A stretch of DNA of 64,000 nt from Myrica gale (GCA_963930655.1 OZ005621.1:18897001-18961000); one strand, 5' to 3'. Shown: positions 43,560 to 55,585, numbered from the stretch's first letter. The notes: generated by a model not told the origin, from the letters alone. Numbers and translations: made by a program.

Positions 43560-44520
43560 TGAGACTTGTCCTGATTTTAGGAAGGCGTATTTAGCCTTAC
43601 TGAATGGTCAACCTGATACTACTATTGGGTTTCGTCTTCAGGATGACTACCTTTTTCAGGCCAATCAACTTTGTATCCCTAAAACTTCAGTAAGGGATTT
43701 TATAGTGTGGGAGGTTCAAGCTGGAGGTCTTTCTGGACATTTCGGGCGTAATAAGACCATTGATGAAGTTGAAGGCTAATTTTATTGGCCTAGTTTGAAG
43801 AAGGATGTTGCTAAGATAGTTAGTACTTCTAGATCATGTCAGCTTGCTAAGCATAAGAAACAGAATACCGATCTCCACTCCCCTTTCTGTCCCTAGTTGT
43901 CCTTGGCAAGATGTGAGATGAACTTTGTTTTAGGACTTCTGCGTACCCCTAAGAGGCATGACTCTGTTTTTGTTGTTGTGGATCGTTTTTCTAAAATGGG
44001 TCACTTCATTTCTTGTAGTAAGACTTCTAATGTCTCTCGAGTTGCTAGGTTGTACTTTGATGAAATTGTTAAGTTGTATGGCCTCCCTAAAACTATTGTG
44101 TCCGATCGCGATGTTCGTTTAACTAATTACTTTTGGAGGACCCTCTGACATATGGTTGGCACTAAACTGAAATTCTCCACTGTATACCATCCACAAATAG
44201 ATGGCCAAACCAAAGCTGTCAACCGTAGTCTGGGTAACTTATTGAGATGTTTAGTCCAAGAAAACCTTAGAAATTGGGACTTGATCATCCCTATTGCTCA
44301 GTTTGATTATAACAATTATGTGAACAAGTCTATCGGAGTGAGTCTCTTTGAGGTTGTGCATAGTTATAAGCCTAGGAAATCTTTAGACCTTATTCTCATG
44401 TCCCCCTATGCTAGTGTGTCTATGACTGCTTAATCATTTGCGCATCATCTTCATGACTTGCATCTTAAGATCAATAAACGTCTAGAAGCAAGTAATGCAT
44501 CATATAAACGTCGAGCTGAT
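43560..44520 (+). pseudogene. Chromovirus integrase fragment
   Basis: An HHCC-like region at 43,700-43,860 has lost at least one His (Gln in its place) and one Cys (Ser). The core follows in frames 43,897-44,148 and 44,152-44,433. The first catalytic Asp reads as Asn ('EMNFVLGL'), the second is kept ('SDRD'), and the Glu reads as Lys ('DGQTKAVNR'). A TGA at 44,146-44,148 sits where Trp is expected. The integrase is dead. Confidence 0.87.
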
Positions 44521-44839
44521 TTACATTAAAGACATGTTGTATTTAATGTTGGGGATTATGTCATGATCCAAATTAGACGGAACGACATCCTTCTAGACCC
44601 ACTTCCAAATAGCAGGCTCGTAGTGCTGGTCCTTTTAAAATTTGAAGCAGGTTGGACCAAATGCATATGTCATTGATATTTCATCTCACTTTGGTTTTCA
44701 TCATACTTTCAATGTTGAGGACTTAGTTGCCTACAAAGGCCCTCCCAGCTTCCTATATGATCCTTTTTCTTGACACCACTACACCTGACCCTGAGCCTAT
44801 TCGTACCCTTGCACCATTATCTTTTCTCCCTGCACTCGT

Positions 44840-44990
44840 AGATAAAATTGATGATATTCTAGATTAGTAGGTTGTGTTCACTACCGATGGAGCGGTTCAA
44901 CGTTTCCTTGCTCACTGGGTAGACAAATCGGATTTTGAATGCACTTGGATTACTCGAGATGTTCTCCAACAACTTATCTCGACATATTAG
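44840..44990 (+). pseudogene. Chromodomain of the chromovirus
   Basis: The segment 'KIDDILD' then a TAG, followed by 'QVVFTTDGAVQRFLAHW' and 'CTWITRDVLQQL', is the C-terminal chromodomain that follows integrase in plant chromoviruses. The domain is thought to direct integration to heterochromatin. Here it is interrupted by one stop. Confidence 0.75.
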
Positions 44991-44999
44991 AAGCTTGTT

Positions 45000-46458
45000 T
45001 GGTTGTGGGTTTAAGTCCTGTATTTGGGTCACGGTTCTAGTATTGGTTTCAGAGTTGTATCCAAGCTCAAATTCAAGCATTACCCCTTCCTTTTGCTACG
45101 CACCTTCCAGACCAGTAATCATTTGCACTCTCACCTGACACATGAAAGCCAAAAGCTGACAGTCTCAAAAAAACTTGAAAAGAAAATAGAAAAAAATATA
45201 TATATTAAGAAAGAAAAATGAAAAATATATTAAGAAAGGTCAATGAAAAAATATATATTAATAAAGATGCCATTGTTCGCTTGCGCGAGGCTCGTTCGCG
45301 AGCCCTCACCAGCATCCTGCTTGGAGGCAGTGGGCATTCGCGCCAGGGTGGTCAGCGAGCACGCGCAAGCGAACGTGAATGTCCACTTCACATTGCATTC
45401 ACGTTCACTCATCAGCTATCTCACGCGAGCTATTTGTTCCATTCACATTGCTACTTTACCTCTACATATCCAACAATTTTGCTACTTATTGCATCCTGGG
45501 CTGGACTTTTTAAATGTGGGTGTTCGGAATTTTGATTTGTAAAATGAAGACATCCTTTTCTCAGCTACAAGGTGTTAGACAGATTGTGAGTAGAAGGCAC
45601 ATGTAGGTCATGTTTGTGTTGCGTCATTTGATTAGAGCTGTAGTGGAATCTGCAAGTCAGTGGAGAAGATCAAGTATGTCCATGCAACATGTGGTGAAGT
45701 GGAGGGAGTTGTTTGGAGCGCTTTATATTAAATCAATTGAAGGGTGAAGATCCTTAGGCAGAGAAGGTTTGTGAGAATTTTCAACCACGTTGTCTGGGAG
45801 GCAGTTTAGTGAATAATTCAAAACCGTTAAAGTTGTGCATATATCTATGATACACGAGTCCACTACTCTGTTTAACAATTTACTCCAAGATCGTTTTAGC
45901 AAAGAGGTGACAACAAAAATGTTTAAAAGGGCTCACAAAGAACCATTGTCAGGGTCCCAGGGAATCTATACAGTCGGTATGGGTCACTAGGAAGTTATGA
46001 GGGAAGAAGGTAAAAAAGGATGGCGATGGGTATTAAATCGGTAGTTGGAGAAGGAGACCCCGAAATAGAATGAGAATATAGGTTGGCAGCCATGGACGGC
46101 AGGGCAGTGAGGGTGGAACAGGGAGCGGGAGTTCAGATCACAGGCTTCCTGTCGAAGAGTAACGACAACACAGTCGTAACTCACACCTGAAGATATTTGT
46201 CTTGTTTCCTATAAAAAGGTCAGAGAGCGGTTTTTGAAGCACATATTTGGTTTGGGTAGCAGGTTGATGGGAAAATTAGGGAGGTTCTATTTGTAGATAG
46301 GCGTTGGAAGCTGATAAGAACAATAGAAAGCCGCTGTCAATCCGAGAAAAGGAAACTAAATAAGAGAAGAAGAAGAAGAAAAAGTTCGTTTGTTTGGCCT
46401 GTTTGGCTCACGTGGCCTAGAGAAAAGACATGAGAGGGGATGGATTGAGATGTGAATG
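45000..46458. other. Unassigned stretch with a GC-rich foldback
   Basis: The GC-rich inverted repeat at 45,274-45,375 is listed separately. An A-rich tract lies at 45,165-45,260 and GAA repeats at about 46,366-46,380. No recognisable protein is encoded. Confidence 0.35.
45274..45375. repeat. GC-rich inverted repeat
   Basis: The arms, about 45,274-45,294 and 45,356-45,375, are reverse complements with few mismatches ('TTCGCTTGCGCG' / 'CGCGCAAGCGAA'). A second short inverted repeat ('GAACGTGAATG' / 'CATTCACGTTC') follows at 45,371-45,411. This is an island of CpG-rich sequence in AT-rich DNA. Confidence 0.75.
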
Positions 46459-47660
46459 TTAGATGTATGCCCTCAAAACAAATCATTTTGCATAATTATG
46501 AGATAATTATTGTTATTGATTAATCACTTGTATATTATTTTTGGTATATGCAATGACATGAGATGTCATATTTTCAACGACATAAGATATCATATTGTTG
46601 AGTAACATTGTAGAAAAGTCAGACCAATGATTAATGAATCGGAGGCGGAGAGTATGACTTTTCGGATCCTTGTTGACTCACTTTGTTCTAGACCGAGGTA
46701 CATGTTAATGTACAAATAGGTCTACACTCGTTGTGCCTCTATAAGATAGAATGATGGACTTCGTCATTGAGGTGGTGACCTTAAGCAGATGAGTGGGTGC
46801 AATGTAAGAGTACATGCACTGAATGAGATCGAATATGAATACCTTCAGGAAATGATCACTGATGTAGAGAATGATATTCAGCACAATTAGCTTATGTTGT
46901 CCTTAGACCTGAGAGAGTTATGCATGTTTACTTGTTGTGTGCTTGTGCTTTTGACTGAGTCATTTGGTGATGATCTTCGCAGATCAAATATTCCAGAAAA
47001 AGTTGGGCCTTGTGCATAGTAAGTGAATTTGTATAATTGCTCAATATGGAATCCACCAGTCTCTTGATGAGACAGTATATTCATTATGTCTGTATATTGT
47101 TGGACTCCTGTAAAAACACTGCGCAACGAGATTGAAAGTGTTTTCACGAGTTTTACTTATATTATATTAAGTAAATATTTGCGAAAAAGTTTTTCGAAAA
47201 GTTTTGGAAGTCCAACTAGGAACAGACTAAGAATTAAGAATTATATGAGCTAGAGACTTAATCGATGATATTATTCTGGTCCTATTAGTTCATGTGGAAT
47301 ATAGTATGGTGGAAGGATAAATAAGCATATAATTGTTAGCGAAAGGGATTTCACAAAAACAGTCTCATTATCTCGGAGGGTCAATTGTGATATGTTAATG
47401 GACATGATCACAATTGTAGAAGCCCATAAATTCAGAATACAGAATATAATGGGGTTAATGAAAAAGAGTTTTTCATGATGTTCCTACGGCCGAGATTTGA
47501 GATTCCTAAAGATCTCACGCTATAGCACAGTTGAGTTTTGAGCCAGCCATTATATATAGCTCAGAACTCAGTTGAGAAAGAGTAAATTCTTTTTCAACGA
47601 AATACGATTTCACGAAAGAGAGCTTCTCTCTATAGAATTATCTCTCTCTCAAAGCTGTGT
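46459..47660 (+). mobile_element. LTR-like interspersed repeat, copy 1
   Basis: It begins 'TGTTAGATGTATGCCCTC', a typical plant Copia LTR start. It shares many phrases in the same order with 51,282-53,310, including a TATA-like 'TTATATATAGC' near 47,554 and 'CACGAAAGAGAGCTTCTCTC' near 47,611. No primer site follows, so it may be a solo or truncated LTR. The superfamily assignment is tentative. Confidence 0.5.
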
Positions 47661-48344
47661 GCATGGATCTGAAGGAGGCAGAACGATTGGACTGCTCTGA
47701 TTTCAACGATCCTGTTTCCACTGCGCCGATCCCGCGATTCCAACGGGGAGGCCCAGGTAGGAGGGAAGTAGTGTTTCCTGGTGAGAAATTCGAAGTCCGA
47801 TGGCTGCCTGGGTACGACGTCGTCGTTGGTTTTGGAGTTGGCGTCCATTTTCTGAGAGTAAGAGCGAGAGAGGTTGAAGAGACGTTGGGCGCCGGAACAC
47901 TTTTTGATCGGAGGACTAGGAACGAGCGGAGGACTGAGAGGGCGGACTGGCAAACAGTTGCACAACATTTCAGTGCACTTCGTTGCGTGTCATCGTGGGC
48001 TGCGTTTTGACTTTCGCTTGTACAAGTTTTTTCTCAAAACTCTAAAATGCTTCATATTTCCCGATTCTCTGAACAATACAAGGAAAACAAAAAAAAAACC
48101 ATGATGGATGTGTTACATACTGTCTATATGAACGACTATGTATTTTTCATGTTATTTATTAAGACTTTTTTTCTTAGCAATTAAGAGGAAAGGAGAAATA
48201 CCACAATTCCTAAGCGAGGCACGAATATTTATTCTATATCTCTGAATCAAAGCGAGGTCAGGATATAATTTTTAAGAGCCAAACAATAATATAGTAACTT
48301 TTGGAGGATAAAAAACAATTAAAAAATAAATATAATTTAAAAAA
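47661..48344. other. Unassigned stretch; one open frame of unknown nature
   Basis: The plus-strand frame 47,657-48,010 (117 codons) is Arg/Glu-rich and starts inside the 3' edge of the LTR-like repeat. I recognise no domain and no second copy in the window. It could be the internal part of the retroelement or captured sequence. Confidence 0.25.
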
Positions 48345-48378
48345 AAATAGAAAAATATATTTTTTACCCACAAACTAC

Positions 48379-50934
48379 TATGACTGTGCATTAGCGGTGG
48401 CGGTTATGCCTCCCACCGCCACCGCCACTGCTAATGACGGAGATGAATATGTTACCACTGGCACCGGCACCGGCACCGGTGGTAATATATAATCGGGCCC
48501 AGCGGTAGCAACAACATCAATGGCGGTGGCAGTGAATCGCTACTACCACTGGGCCCATTTTTGGGCCATCTGGGCTCCCTTTTTGGTCCCATTTTTTGAG
48601 CATTTTTGGGCCATTTGGACCCCCTTCTTTGGGCATTTTTGGGCCATTTGGGCCCGTTTTTTTGGGCTCATGGCCATTTGGGCTACGAAATTTCACTTAA
48701 AAGTTACAAAATTACAACAAAATTAACAAATTTTCAAATACAACTATACAAGTTAGAAAACTTACAAGTTAACCAAAATACAACACTATACATACATGAT
48801 ACATCAAATTAACATTATTCAAATAAAATAGCATTAAAAGGACTAAAAGGTGGGGCAAGTGCAACATGCGTCCTACCCCGTCTCGATCTCCATCGCCAAA
48901 GTCGATATCTCTACATAATTAAGAAATAAAAGGAAGCATCAAATTATAATGATTACATTATATTGAGTATCAAATTTCAAAATTTAACCAAAGAATAATT
49001 TTACCTGAATCGAGCCTGTAAGTCTCTTCATCTTCAGTTATGTTATCAGATACATCAAGTTCAGCGTCAACCACTCCCACAATAAGGTCACCTCCCAACC
49101 AATTCTGAACACATATTAGTCCTTTAGCAATCTTTGGAGCAAACGAACTCCTGAAAGGATTCAAGATCCATCCTCTAATACTAAACACTGACTTAGAGGG
49201 CACAGTAATGATGGGGATTGCCAATACATCACGGGCTATCTGAGAAAGAACTGGAAACCTCGTAGAGTTTACTTTCCACCAATTCAAAATATCAAATTCT
49301 GGACTCTTCTAGATAACTCCCTCGGATAAATACCTTTCAATCTCAGATTTGGACTCCAACGCCCACTGTAAAATTCTTCATTCAGTAAAGTAATCATTGT
49401 CATCATCAACATCAACCATAGAGACAGTGTTATCGAAAATAGCAGAAGGAGGAGAAGTGGTAGTAGTAGCAGTAGATGAGATACTACTATACTCGGAAAA
49501 CATCCTCTCAAATCAACATCTTTGATCATTCATATGACCTTATTACATCTGCAACCCTTTTTCTCTTCTTGGAAAACAATCAAAATTGTGATACAAACTA
49601 GATAAGAATCATTTGTCATGTACGACTAATTATGTACCATTAGGTAACTACTTCAGACCTTTTCTGAAAGAGAAGGGTTAACAGAAGCTAGTACAAAGGA
49701 GTAAGTATCATTTAGCAACTCGGAATGTAAGGTCATTAATGGCAAATATACTTTAGTCGGTGAAGGAAATGAAGATTAAGTTTTACAAGAGACAAAAAGA
49801 ACCCCATAGTTATATCTACCTCAACAATCTTACCTTCTTCGGCACAGAATCTCATTGAAGCAAACCAGTTTTCAAGCAAGCACTGGATGGATAAAAATTG
49901 AAAATGCTTTGTTAACATATGCTTTTTTTTAAGCAACAATAAAACTTACTACACCCCCCAATATATATATAACAGAGTACTGGCAAAATGGTCTACAGAG
50001 GAACTTATCAAAAAAAAAAGATCTACAGAGGAGTATTTTGGAAGATTTCATCGTAGCTAACTAAAGGGAGCCAAAAATAAGTGTACACTAACCTGGCATC
50101 TGTCCTATACCAGGCAAATCAATACACAAAAGGAAGCTAAAGCTTATTCCAGCAAAACCTCAGACAACCAAACTTCAATTCACTAAGTTTGGATATGAAG
50201 CCTAACCACCACAATTATGATGCATCATCTCCACTAAAACCACTTGAAATGTACGAACAAGTTCACTAATCACTAGTAGTTCAATATTGTTAGGCAAACC
50301 ACCATTTCACACGGTGAGGAGGGAGCCAATCGGGACGACAAAAAAAAAGGCTGCTGCAATTTGAGAATTAGAGCCAATCGGGACTTAGTACTTACCGTGA
50401 GGAGGGAGAGACAGAGTCGAAAGAGAGAGAGTAGCTGAGCAGCCCAATCTGTCCTGTTACAAGGTGGTCGCGGCAGCTGTAGGAGGTGCAGAGACAGATG
50501 AGATTCGAAAGAGAGAGAGGCAGATAGCGAGAGACAGAGAGACTGAGAGGGAGAGAGAGACTTACTGTGTAGGGTAGAGTTCGACGAACCACGGTAGCAG
50601 ACGACTTTCACCGTGAGAGAGAGGGCCGAGCCGTCGAGGGGAGGGGCACTAGGAGTCTGGGTCGAGCCGTCAAGAGGGAGGGGCAAGGGGGCTGAGAGAA
50701 ATTGAGAGTGTGGCGAGGGGGAATGGGGGAAGTGGAAACCGTAAGTCTAAGGGTCTCACACTAAACAAAACGACGTCGTTTTGGCCGATTTTTTTTTAAA
50801 TAACGGTTTTAGCGGTGAACCGCCCAACGGTGGGCGATTCACCTCTACCGCTAATATCATCGCCTTTTGCTGAAAAACGTAACCGGTACCGTCCCCGCTA
50901 CTAAGTGGGGAGCAGTTACCGGTGAACACCCCTA
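48379..50934 (-). mobile_element. hAT transposon, 2,556 bp, with perfect 8-bp TSD
   Basis: CAAACTAC flanks the element exactly at 48,371-48,378 and 50,935-50,942. The ends are TATGACTGTGCA (left) and the complement of TAGGGGTGTTCA (right), matching at 8 of 12 positions. It contains a decayed transposase C-terminus on the minus strand, a repeat of 'TTTTTGGGCCATTTGGG' phrases near the left end (48,548-48,680), and a GA/CT-rich stretch (50,390-50,640). A palindrome ACGACGTCGT lies near 50,770. It is internally deleted compared with autonomous hATs. Confidence 0.85.
48970..49540 (-). pseudogene. hAT transposase C-terminal (dimerisation) fragment
   Basis: The minus-strand frame 49,287-48,970 shows the hAT dimerisation signature: 'NWWKVNSTRFPVLSQIARD', 'IPIITVPSKSVFS' and 'GLICVQNWL'. 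Upstream, in the same gene but with one stop between, are 'ALESKSEIERYLSEG' and 'PEFDIL' (about 49,370-49,290). The BED zinc finger and catalytic core are absent. It belongs to the plant RICESLEEPER-like group. Confidence 0.85.
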
Positions 50935-51281
50935 CAAACTACCTTAGGTATTGTACTTTATATCATAAACTAACATGTTGAGACATTGAAGGAACGAAAA
51001 AAATAGACGGAGTGTGCAGTTTGTTAGGGATAGATAGTTTGTGGATGTAATGTCTCAAACGTGTTAGTTTAGGCCGTAATGTATAAAGCATGTGATAATT
51101 TGTGGGTAAAAAGTATACTTCCTCCAAATCTTAATTTGTGAAGTTTGGGGCCTTGTTCCCCTTGGCTTCACCCTAGTCTGTATTAACTTGCTAGTTGGTC
51201 TATTTTAGTAAGCTTGCGCATAAACTTTTGTCAATACTATAAGAAAATATATATTGTAGTAACTTGCTAGATGTCTATACG

Positions 51282-53310
51282 GAATATTGTTGAGTAATAG
51301 AAAAATCAGGCCGATAATTAATGAATCAGAGGTAAGGAGTATGATTTTTCAGATCCTCGTTGTGCCTCTATTAGCAGACGCGTGGGTGCAGTGTAAGAGT
51401 ACATGCACTGAAGGAACAAATATGAATACCTTAGGGAAATGATCACTTATATAGAGAATGATATTCATGACAATTAACTTATGTTGTCCTTAGATGTTAG
51501 AGAGTTATGCAGATTTGCTTGTTGTGTACTTGTGCTTTGACGGAGTATTTTGGTGATGATCTTCGTAAATCAAATATTTCAGATAATGTTGGACTTTATA
51601 CATTGTAAGTGGATTTGTGTAACTACTCAATATAAAATACACACGTCTTTTCTTGAGTAAGTATATTCATTATATCTTTGTAATGTCAAACTCAAATGAA
51701 AAACGTTGCACATCGATTTTTGTGAAAAAGGATTTCACATTTTTTGTTTACTCTTATATAAATACTACGTAAAAATATATTTATTTGAGAAAATTATTTT
51801 TGAAATTTTGTGGGAGTCCAACTGGGTACAGACTGATAATTAATAATTATATAAACTAGGAATTTTATCAGTGATATAATTCTGATATGAATGTTCATGT
51901 GGAATATAGTATGATGGAAGATAAACATGCAAATAATTGTTAGCAAAAACGATTTCACAAAAACAATCTAATTATGTCGAAGGTCAATTGTGATATGTTA
52001 ATTAGGGGTGTACGTCGGACATATCGCAAGCAGAATTTGATATTCCGCCATCCGGTCCTCTAACTAGCGGATTGCCAAAATGGATTTCGTTTCCGCTTTG
52101 GGTTATTGTTAGACTTAGCGGAAGCGAAAGTGGACTAAGCGGAATTGGATGTCGGAATTCCTTTATTATTTTAGGCCACATTTTTAGCCCGTTTAAGCCT
52201 TACTTAAGGAAAATAAATATGATATTTTGCCCATTTCGTAAATTTTTGTTATGCAATCATTAATCCAAATTCACAACAAAATGAAAAATTTACATATTCT
52301 ACAATTTACAAAAAAAAAACATATTTAAACAGATCCACATGCCAACATCAAATCAGATTCACAACACTTACAAATTCAAATCCGATTCAAATCAAAATCA
52401 AGATTAACAAGTTAAGATTCAAAACAACAAATTCAAATATACAATTACACATTCAAAGCAATTTCCACAAAAAAACCAAAGCATTGAAGATTCACAAGTT
52501 ACATATTCACAAGCGGCGATTGATCGGCAAGAGGCTGCAACTGTGAAATGGTCGAGCTTCAGAGAGAGAGAGAGTCTGATCTGAGAGTCGAGAGAGGGAG
52601 AGAGAGAGAACGACATGACAGTGAGAGAAATGTAAACGGCGGGGAGAAGTTTTCAAGTCAAGGCGGCTAAGCAGTGAGACAGAGGTAAGAGTGAGAGACT
52701 GAGAGTTGAGACTGTAGAAAGAAAAGGGGAGAAGGAAGGTCGAAGGGTGGGAGAAGGAAGATCGAGGGTTTTTGAAACTTTTCATCCAGGGTTTTAACTT
52801 TTATTTATGTTATAAAATAAATGAAACGATGTCGTTTTATTTTGAATGGAATGACGTCGTTTTGATAAATAGGGAAAAAAAGCAGAACCGATTTTCGACT
52901 GAGTGGTGGAATTTTCTGCTTCCAGTTCCACATCTGGGAAACCTCCAAATGGAGCTCCAATTCTGGTTCTTGGTAACCACAGACGTGATCTTATTGGAGC
53001 CGGACGCGGAGACGGAAGTCCGCCAATAGCCGGACGGGATGAATATGCCTAATGTTAATGGACATGATCACAATATGTAGAAAACTCATAAATTCATAAT
53101 ACATGGATTTAATGAAAAATAGTTTTTCATGATGAACTCGTAGTCGAAATTTGAAGTCCACAAGGATCCCACGCATAAACATAGTTGAAGTTTTGAGTGA
53201 GTCATTATATAAACACAAAAACTCCCATTTGAGAAGGGGATAGACGAGCATGAGATAAGAAAAAGTTTCTCTCCCTAGAAACTCTCTTGAGACTGTACAT
53301 GTGCTTGAAT
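51282..53310 (+). mobile_element. LTR-like interspersed repeat, copy 2, split by a hAT insertion
   Basis: Positions 51,282-51,994 and 53,060-53,310 align in order with 46,590-47,640, with many substitutions and a deletion of the part corresponding to about 46,690-46,780. The first 130 bp of copy 1 are missing. It is interrupted by the element at 52,003-53,051. The two copies look too divergent to be the paired LTRs of one recent insertion. Confidence 0.6.
52003..53051. mobile_element. Non-autonomous hAT element, 1,049 bp, with perfect 8-bp TSD
   Basis: ATGTTAAT flanks it exactly at 51,995-52,002 and 53,052-53,059. The left end is TAGGGGTGTAC and the right end is the complement of TAGGCATATTC, a degenerate hAT inverted terminus. 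The interior has GA-rich stretches (52,560-52,610) and 'ACGTCGTTTT' palindromes near 52,826-52,864, also found near the right end of the larger hAT (about 50,770). This suggests family relationship. No transposase motif is present. Confidence 0.85.
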
Positions 53311-54440
53311 CTCAATGAAATAACATGCTTGAGATGCTTCGATTCAATGATGAATGTGTTCTCCCTTCCGCTTCGACTCAGATCGTTCAATCTTTCAAAG
53401 TTTTTTTTTTTACAAAGTCTAATAGTTCGTTATATTAAAGATCTAAAATATGCATCAATTAATGTATCAGTTAGGTTAACATATTTTTTTACAATTCTAA
53501 GTAATATTTTTCGTGTATATCAAGGTCCATGAATGAGGTAAGCCAAATTTCCATAAACTTTTCCCACATTTTAGAAGCACATTCACAAGCAGTATGTTCT
53601 AATTTAGCCGAGATTCAACTATCTAGTCAAGAAGCATATCCACAGGCATAATAGAGATGCGATTGTTCAGGTTAATGCTCCAAATAATTTCCATAGAATA
53701 TAATGAAAGCCATATTACTCTGAAAAAGATCAAATCCCCATAATAATATTCTCATATAACGGGCATCGTTGATTTGACTTTTGAGAATACCGTTGTTTTC
53801 TACGTGGGGCCCACTGAGAACGATAATGGCCAATATTATCCGTTCGACATTGGTAACGGACTTGTAGACGGCAGGGGTGTAATTGAGCATATTCTCAAAC
53901 GCAGCCCGAGTAATATTTGAGAAATTTAAAGTAGTGTTTGCAAATTTATAATATTGAAAATTTATTCATCCACATTTTTTAAATGCAAACATAACTAACT
54001 CCAACTATTTTGAGTAAAAAAATTAATAATAATAATAAAATTTTAAAATTATTTATTTCTCCATCTAATCATATATTTCTACTACAACAAATATAAAAAA
54101 ATTCACACAAATAATTTTTGTCTTTACTTTTTCAACCACTTTCATAAAATTATATTTTTTTTATCATTTTTCTTAAAATTAAATAAAATTTTAATCTACC
54201 TCAATTTCACAATATTCTCAATTTTTTTTTAAAAAAAATGTTGGGTTTGCAAGCACGACCTTTTCTTCTAACGGGCATGAGCAGTGGCGTGGACCAAATT
54301 GGAGGTCGCTGGAGGGAAACCCGAAATTATATGCATAAACATCACACACCTAACAGCGCAGAAAAGGGCAAAAAATAAAAAAGGAAAGTGGAGGGCGAGG
54401 AGTGTCTTCAGTGCCTCACTGCCTCCTTGGTGTTGGCTTA
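53311..54440. other. Intergenic, AT-rich, upstream of the CDKA gene
   Basis: No coding sequence was recognised. Poly-T/A tracts lie at 53,401-53,411 and 54,220-54,240. The distal promoter of the kinase gene would lie in the last several hundred bases. Confidence 0.4.
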
Positions 54441-55585
54441 AAGTCCCCACGGAGTCGTCCTGGCACTGCGACTCTCTCCCATTGCCTTCCATCATCCATC
54501 AGAAAACCCTAACGACACTTGACTCTTCCAGATCCGAGGCTTCTCTCTTGGTACGTCTCTGCTCTCCCAATTTCGCCACTCAGATGCGCAATATCCTCTT
54601 CCGTTTGTCTCCGATTGTTTCCATTTTACTCGCAACTCCACTATCACTTCTTTTTATTTTTGTTCTTTGTTTTACTTCGCTTTGGCTGGAATTGAAGAGC
54701 TTGTACTTTAGTACCTGATAATTTGAGTGGGATGATTTGTTTTTGTTTTTAGATAGGTTCACTAAGTTATATGCTATGTGGGGAATGGGAGTCATTGTCT
54801 GGAGAATGAGGCAATTGCTGTGTTGAGTTGCAATGCCGAATGGAGGCTTAATTGTTTGCTCTGGGATTTGAAGGTTCTGTTGTTCTTAATGGAAGTGTAT
54901 GTTGATCGTCGCACTGTGCTGGCGAAATTAGAACGCTGCTTCCACTGTGTTCTGAATGATTGGTTGTTGGCTATTAAGTTGGTTCTTACAACTTAGAAGA
55001 ATTTAGGATTTTACGAGCACCAGTTTGTATGTGTGTGAATAGGAGTGGATTCAGTGCATCTACAACTGAAAAAGTTTGACTGAAATCTAGTTATGCTAGC
55101 TTCTGTAGTAAACGCAACTGAGTACAAACCTGAAGTGGTTGAATTGTTTGGTGATTATAGAGCTGAGATGACCAGAAGAGGACTCGCAGCAGTCATTTTG
55201 CCTATTTGTTAAAGAAAAAAAAGTAGAAACAAAATATGCAAAGATAAGTTTAGTCTGGTGTCATAAATGCTGACCTAAGTGGGAAAAGAAATCTGTATTG
55301 CTGGATGACCAAGTTAGCAATGTGAATGTCATATTGTATGAGCAAGTTCTTGCACATATGTGATTGAAGCCAGAAGGAGAAGAGTGTCGCTCCTTCATCT
55401 TGATGCTGGGTGGGAAGAACTCTAGTGATATGTTGTTTTCTTTATATTTCTGGCTTTCCCTGCTTTGGCCCTGTATTAAACCATACATATATATTATCTT
55501 CTTGTTTTGTTCGGCTATATACTCTTACATTAAACTACATTGCTTTGACAACTTTGCTAAATCTGTTATATCTTCCTTTTCACAG
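54440..55585 (+). promoter_or_regulatory. CDKA 5' region: proximal promoter, 5'UTR exon and 5'UTR intron
   Basis: A telo-box AAACCCTAA (54,504-54,512), common in promoters and leaders of plant proliferation genes, lies just before a likely 5'UTR exon ending 'TCTCTCTTG|GTACGT' at 54,550. A pyrimidine-rich 'CTTCCTTTTCACAG' at 55,571-55,585 would be its acceptor. No ORF in this interval resembles a protein. The transcription start is not determined. The intron is inferred from splice-like signals. Confidence 0.55.

Larger units (their letters stand above)
41675..45000 (+). mobile_element. Ty3/gypsy chromovirus, internally deleted and decayed
   Basis: The order on the plus strand is LTR-like leader, primer site (41,949), short leader, RT, RNase H, integrase and chromodomain. 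Gag and protease are missing between the primer site and RT. The chromodomain at about 44,840-44,990 (phrases 'QVVFTTDGAVQRFLAHW' and 'ECTWITRDVLQQL') identifies a chromovirus. No 3' LTR or polypurine tract was found, so the right end is also lost. Stops and catalytic changes make it non-functional. Confidence 0.9.
48345..51125. mobile_element. Foldback MITE interrupted by a hAT element
   Basis: The left flank of the hAT insertion (about 48,345-48,378, with 'TTTTTTACCCACAAACTAC') is the reverse complement, with few mismatches, of about 51,090-51,125 ('TTTGTGGGTAAAAAG'). Phrases at 50,965-50,990 and 51,050-51,075 ('AAACTAACATGTTGAGACATT' type) are also inverted copies. Removing the hAT leaves a palindromic element of about 220 bp. 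Confidence 0.6.

Noticed and set aside
50273..50686. 137-codon Ser/Leu-rich minus-strand frame
   Set aside because: It is a translation of the GA-rich tract inside the hAT element. No hAT transposase motif is present in it.
46459..53310. The two LTR-like repeats as 5' and 3' LTRs of one element
   Set aside because: They differ by many substitutions and a deletion, have no primer site or polypurine tract, and no retrotransposon coding sequence lies between. Two independent insertions are more likely.
53205..53390. Short minus-strand frames around the end of the second LTR-like repeat
   Set aside because: They are under 90 codons, without motifs, and lie inside repeat sequence.
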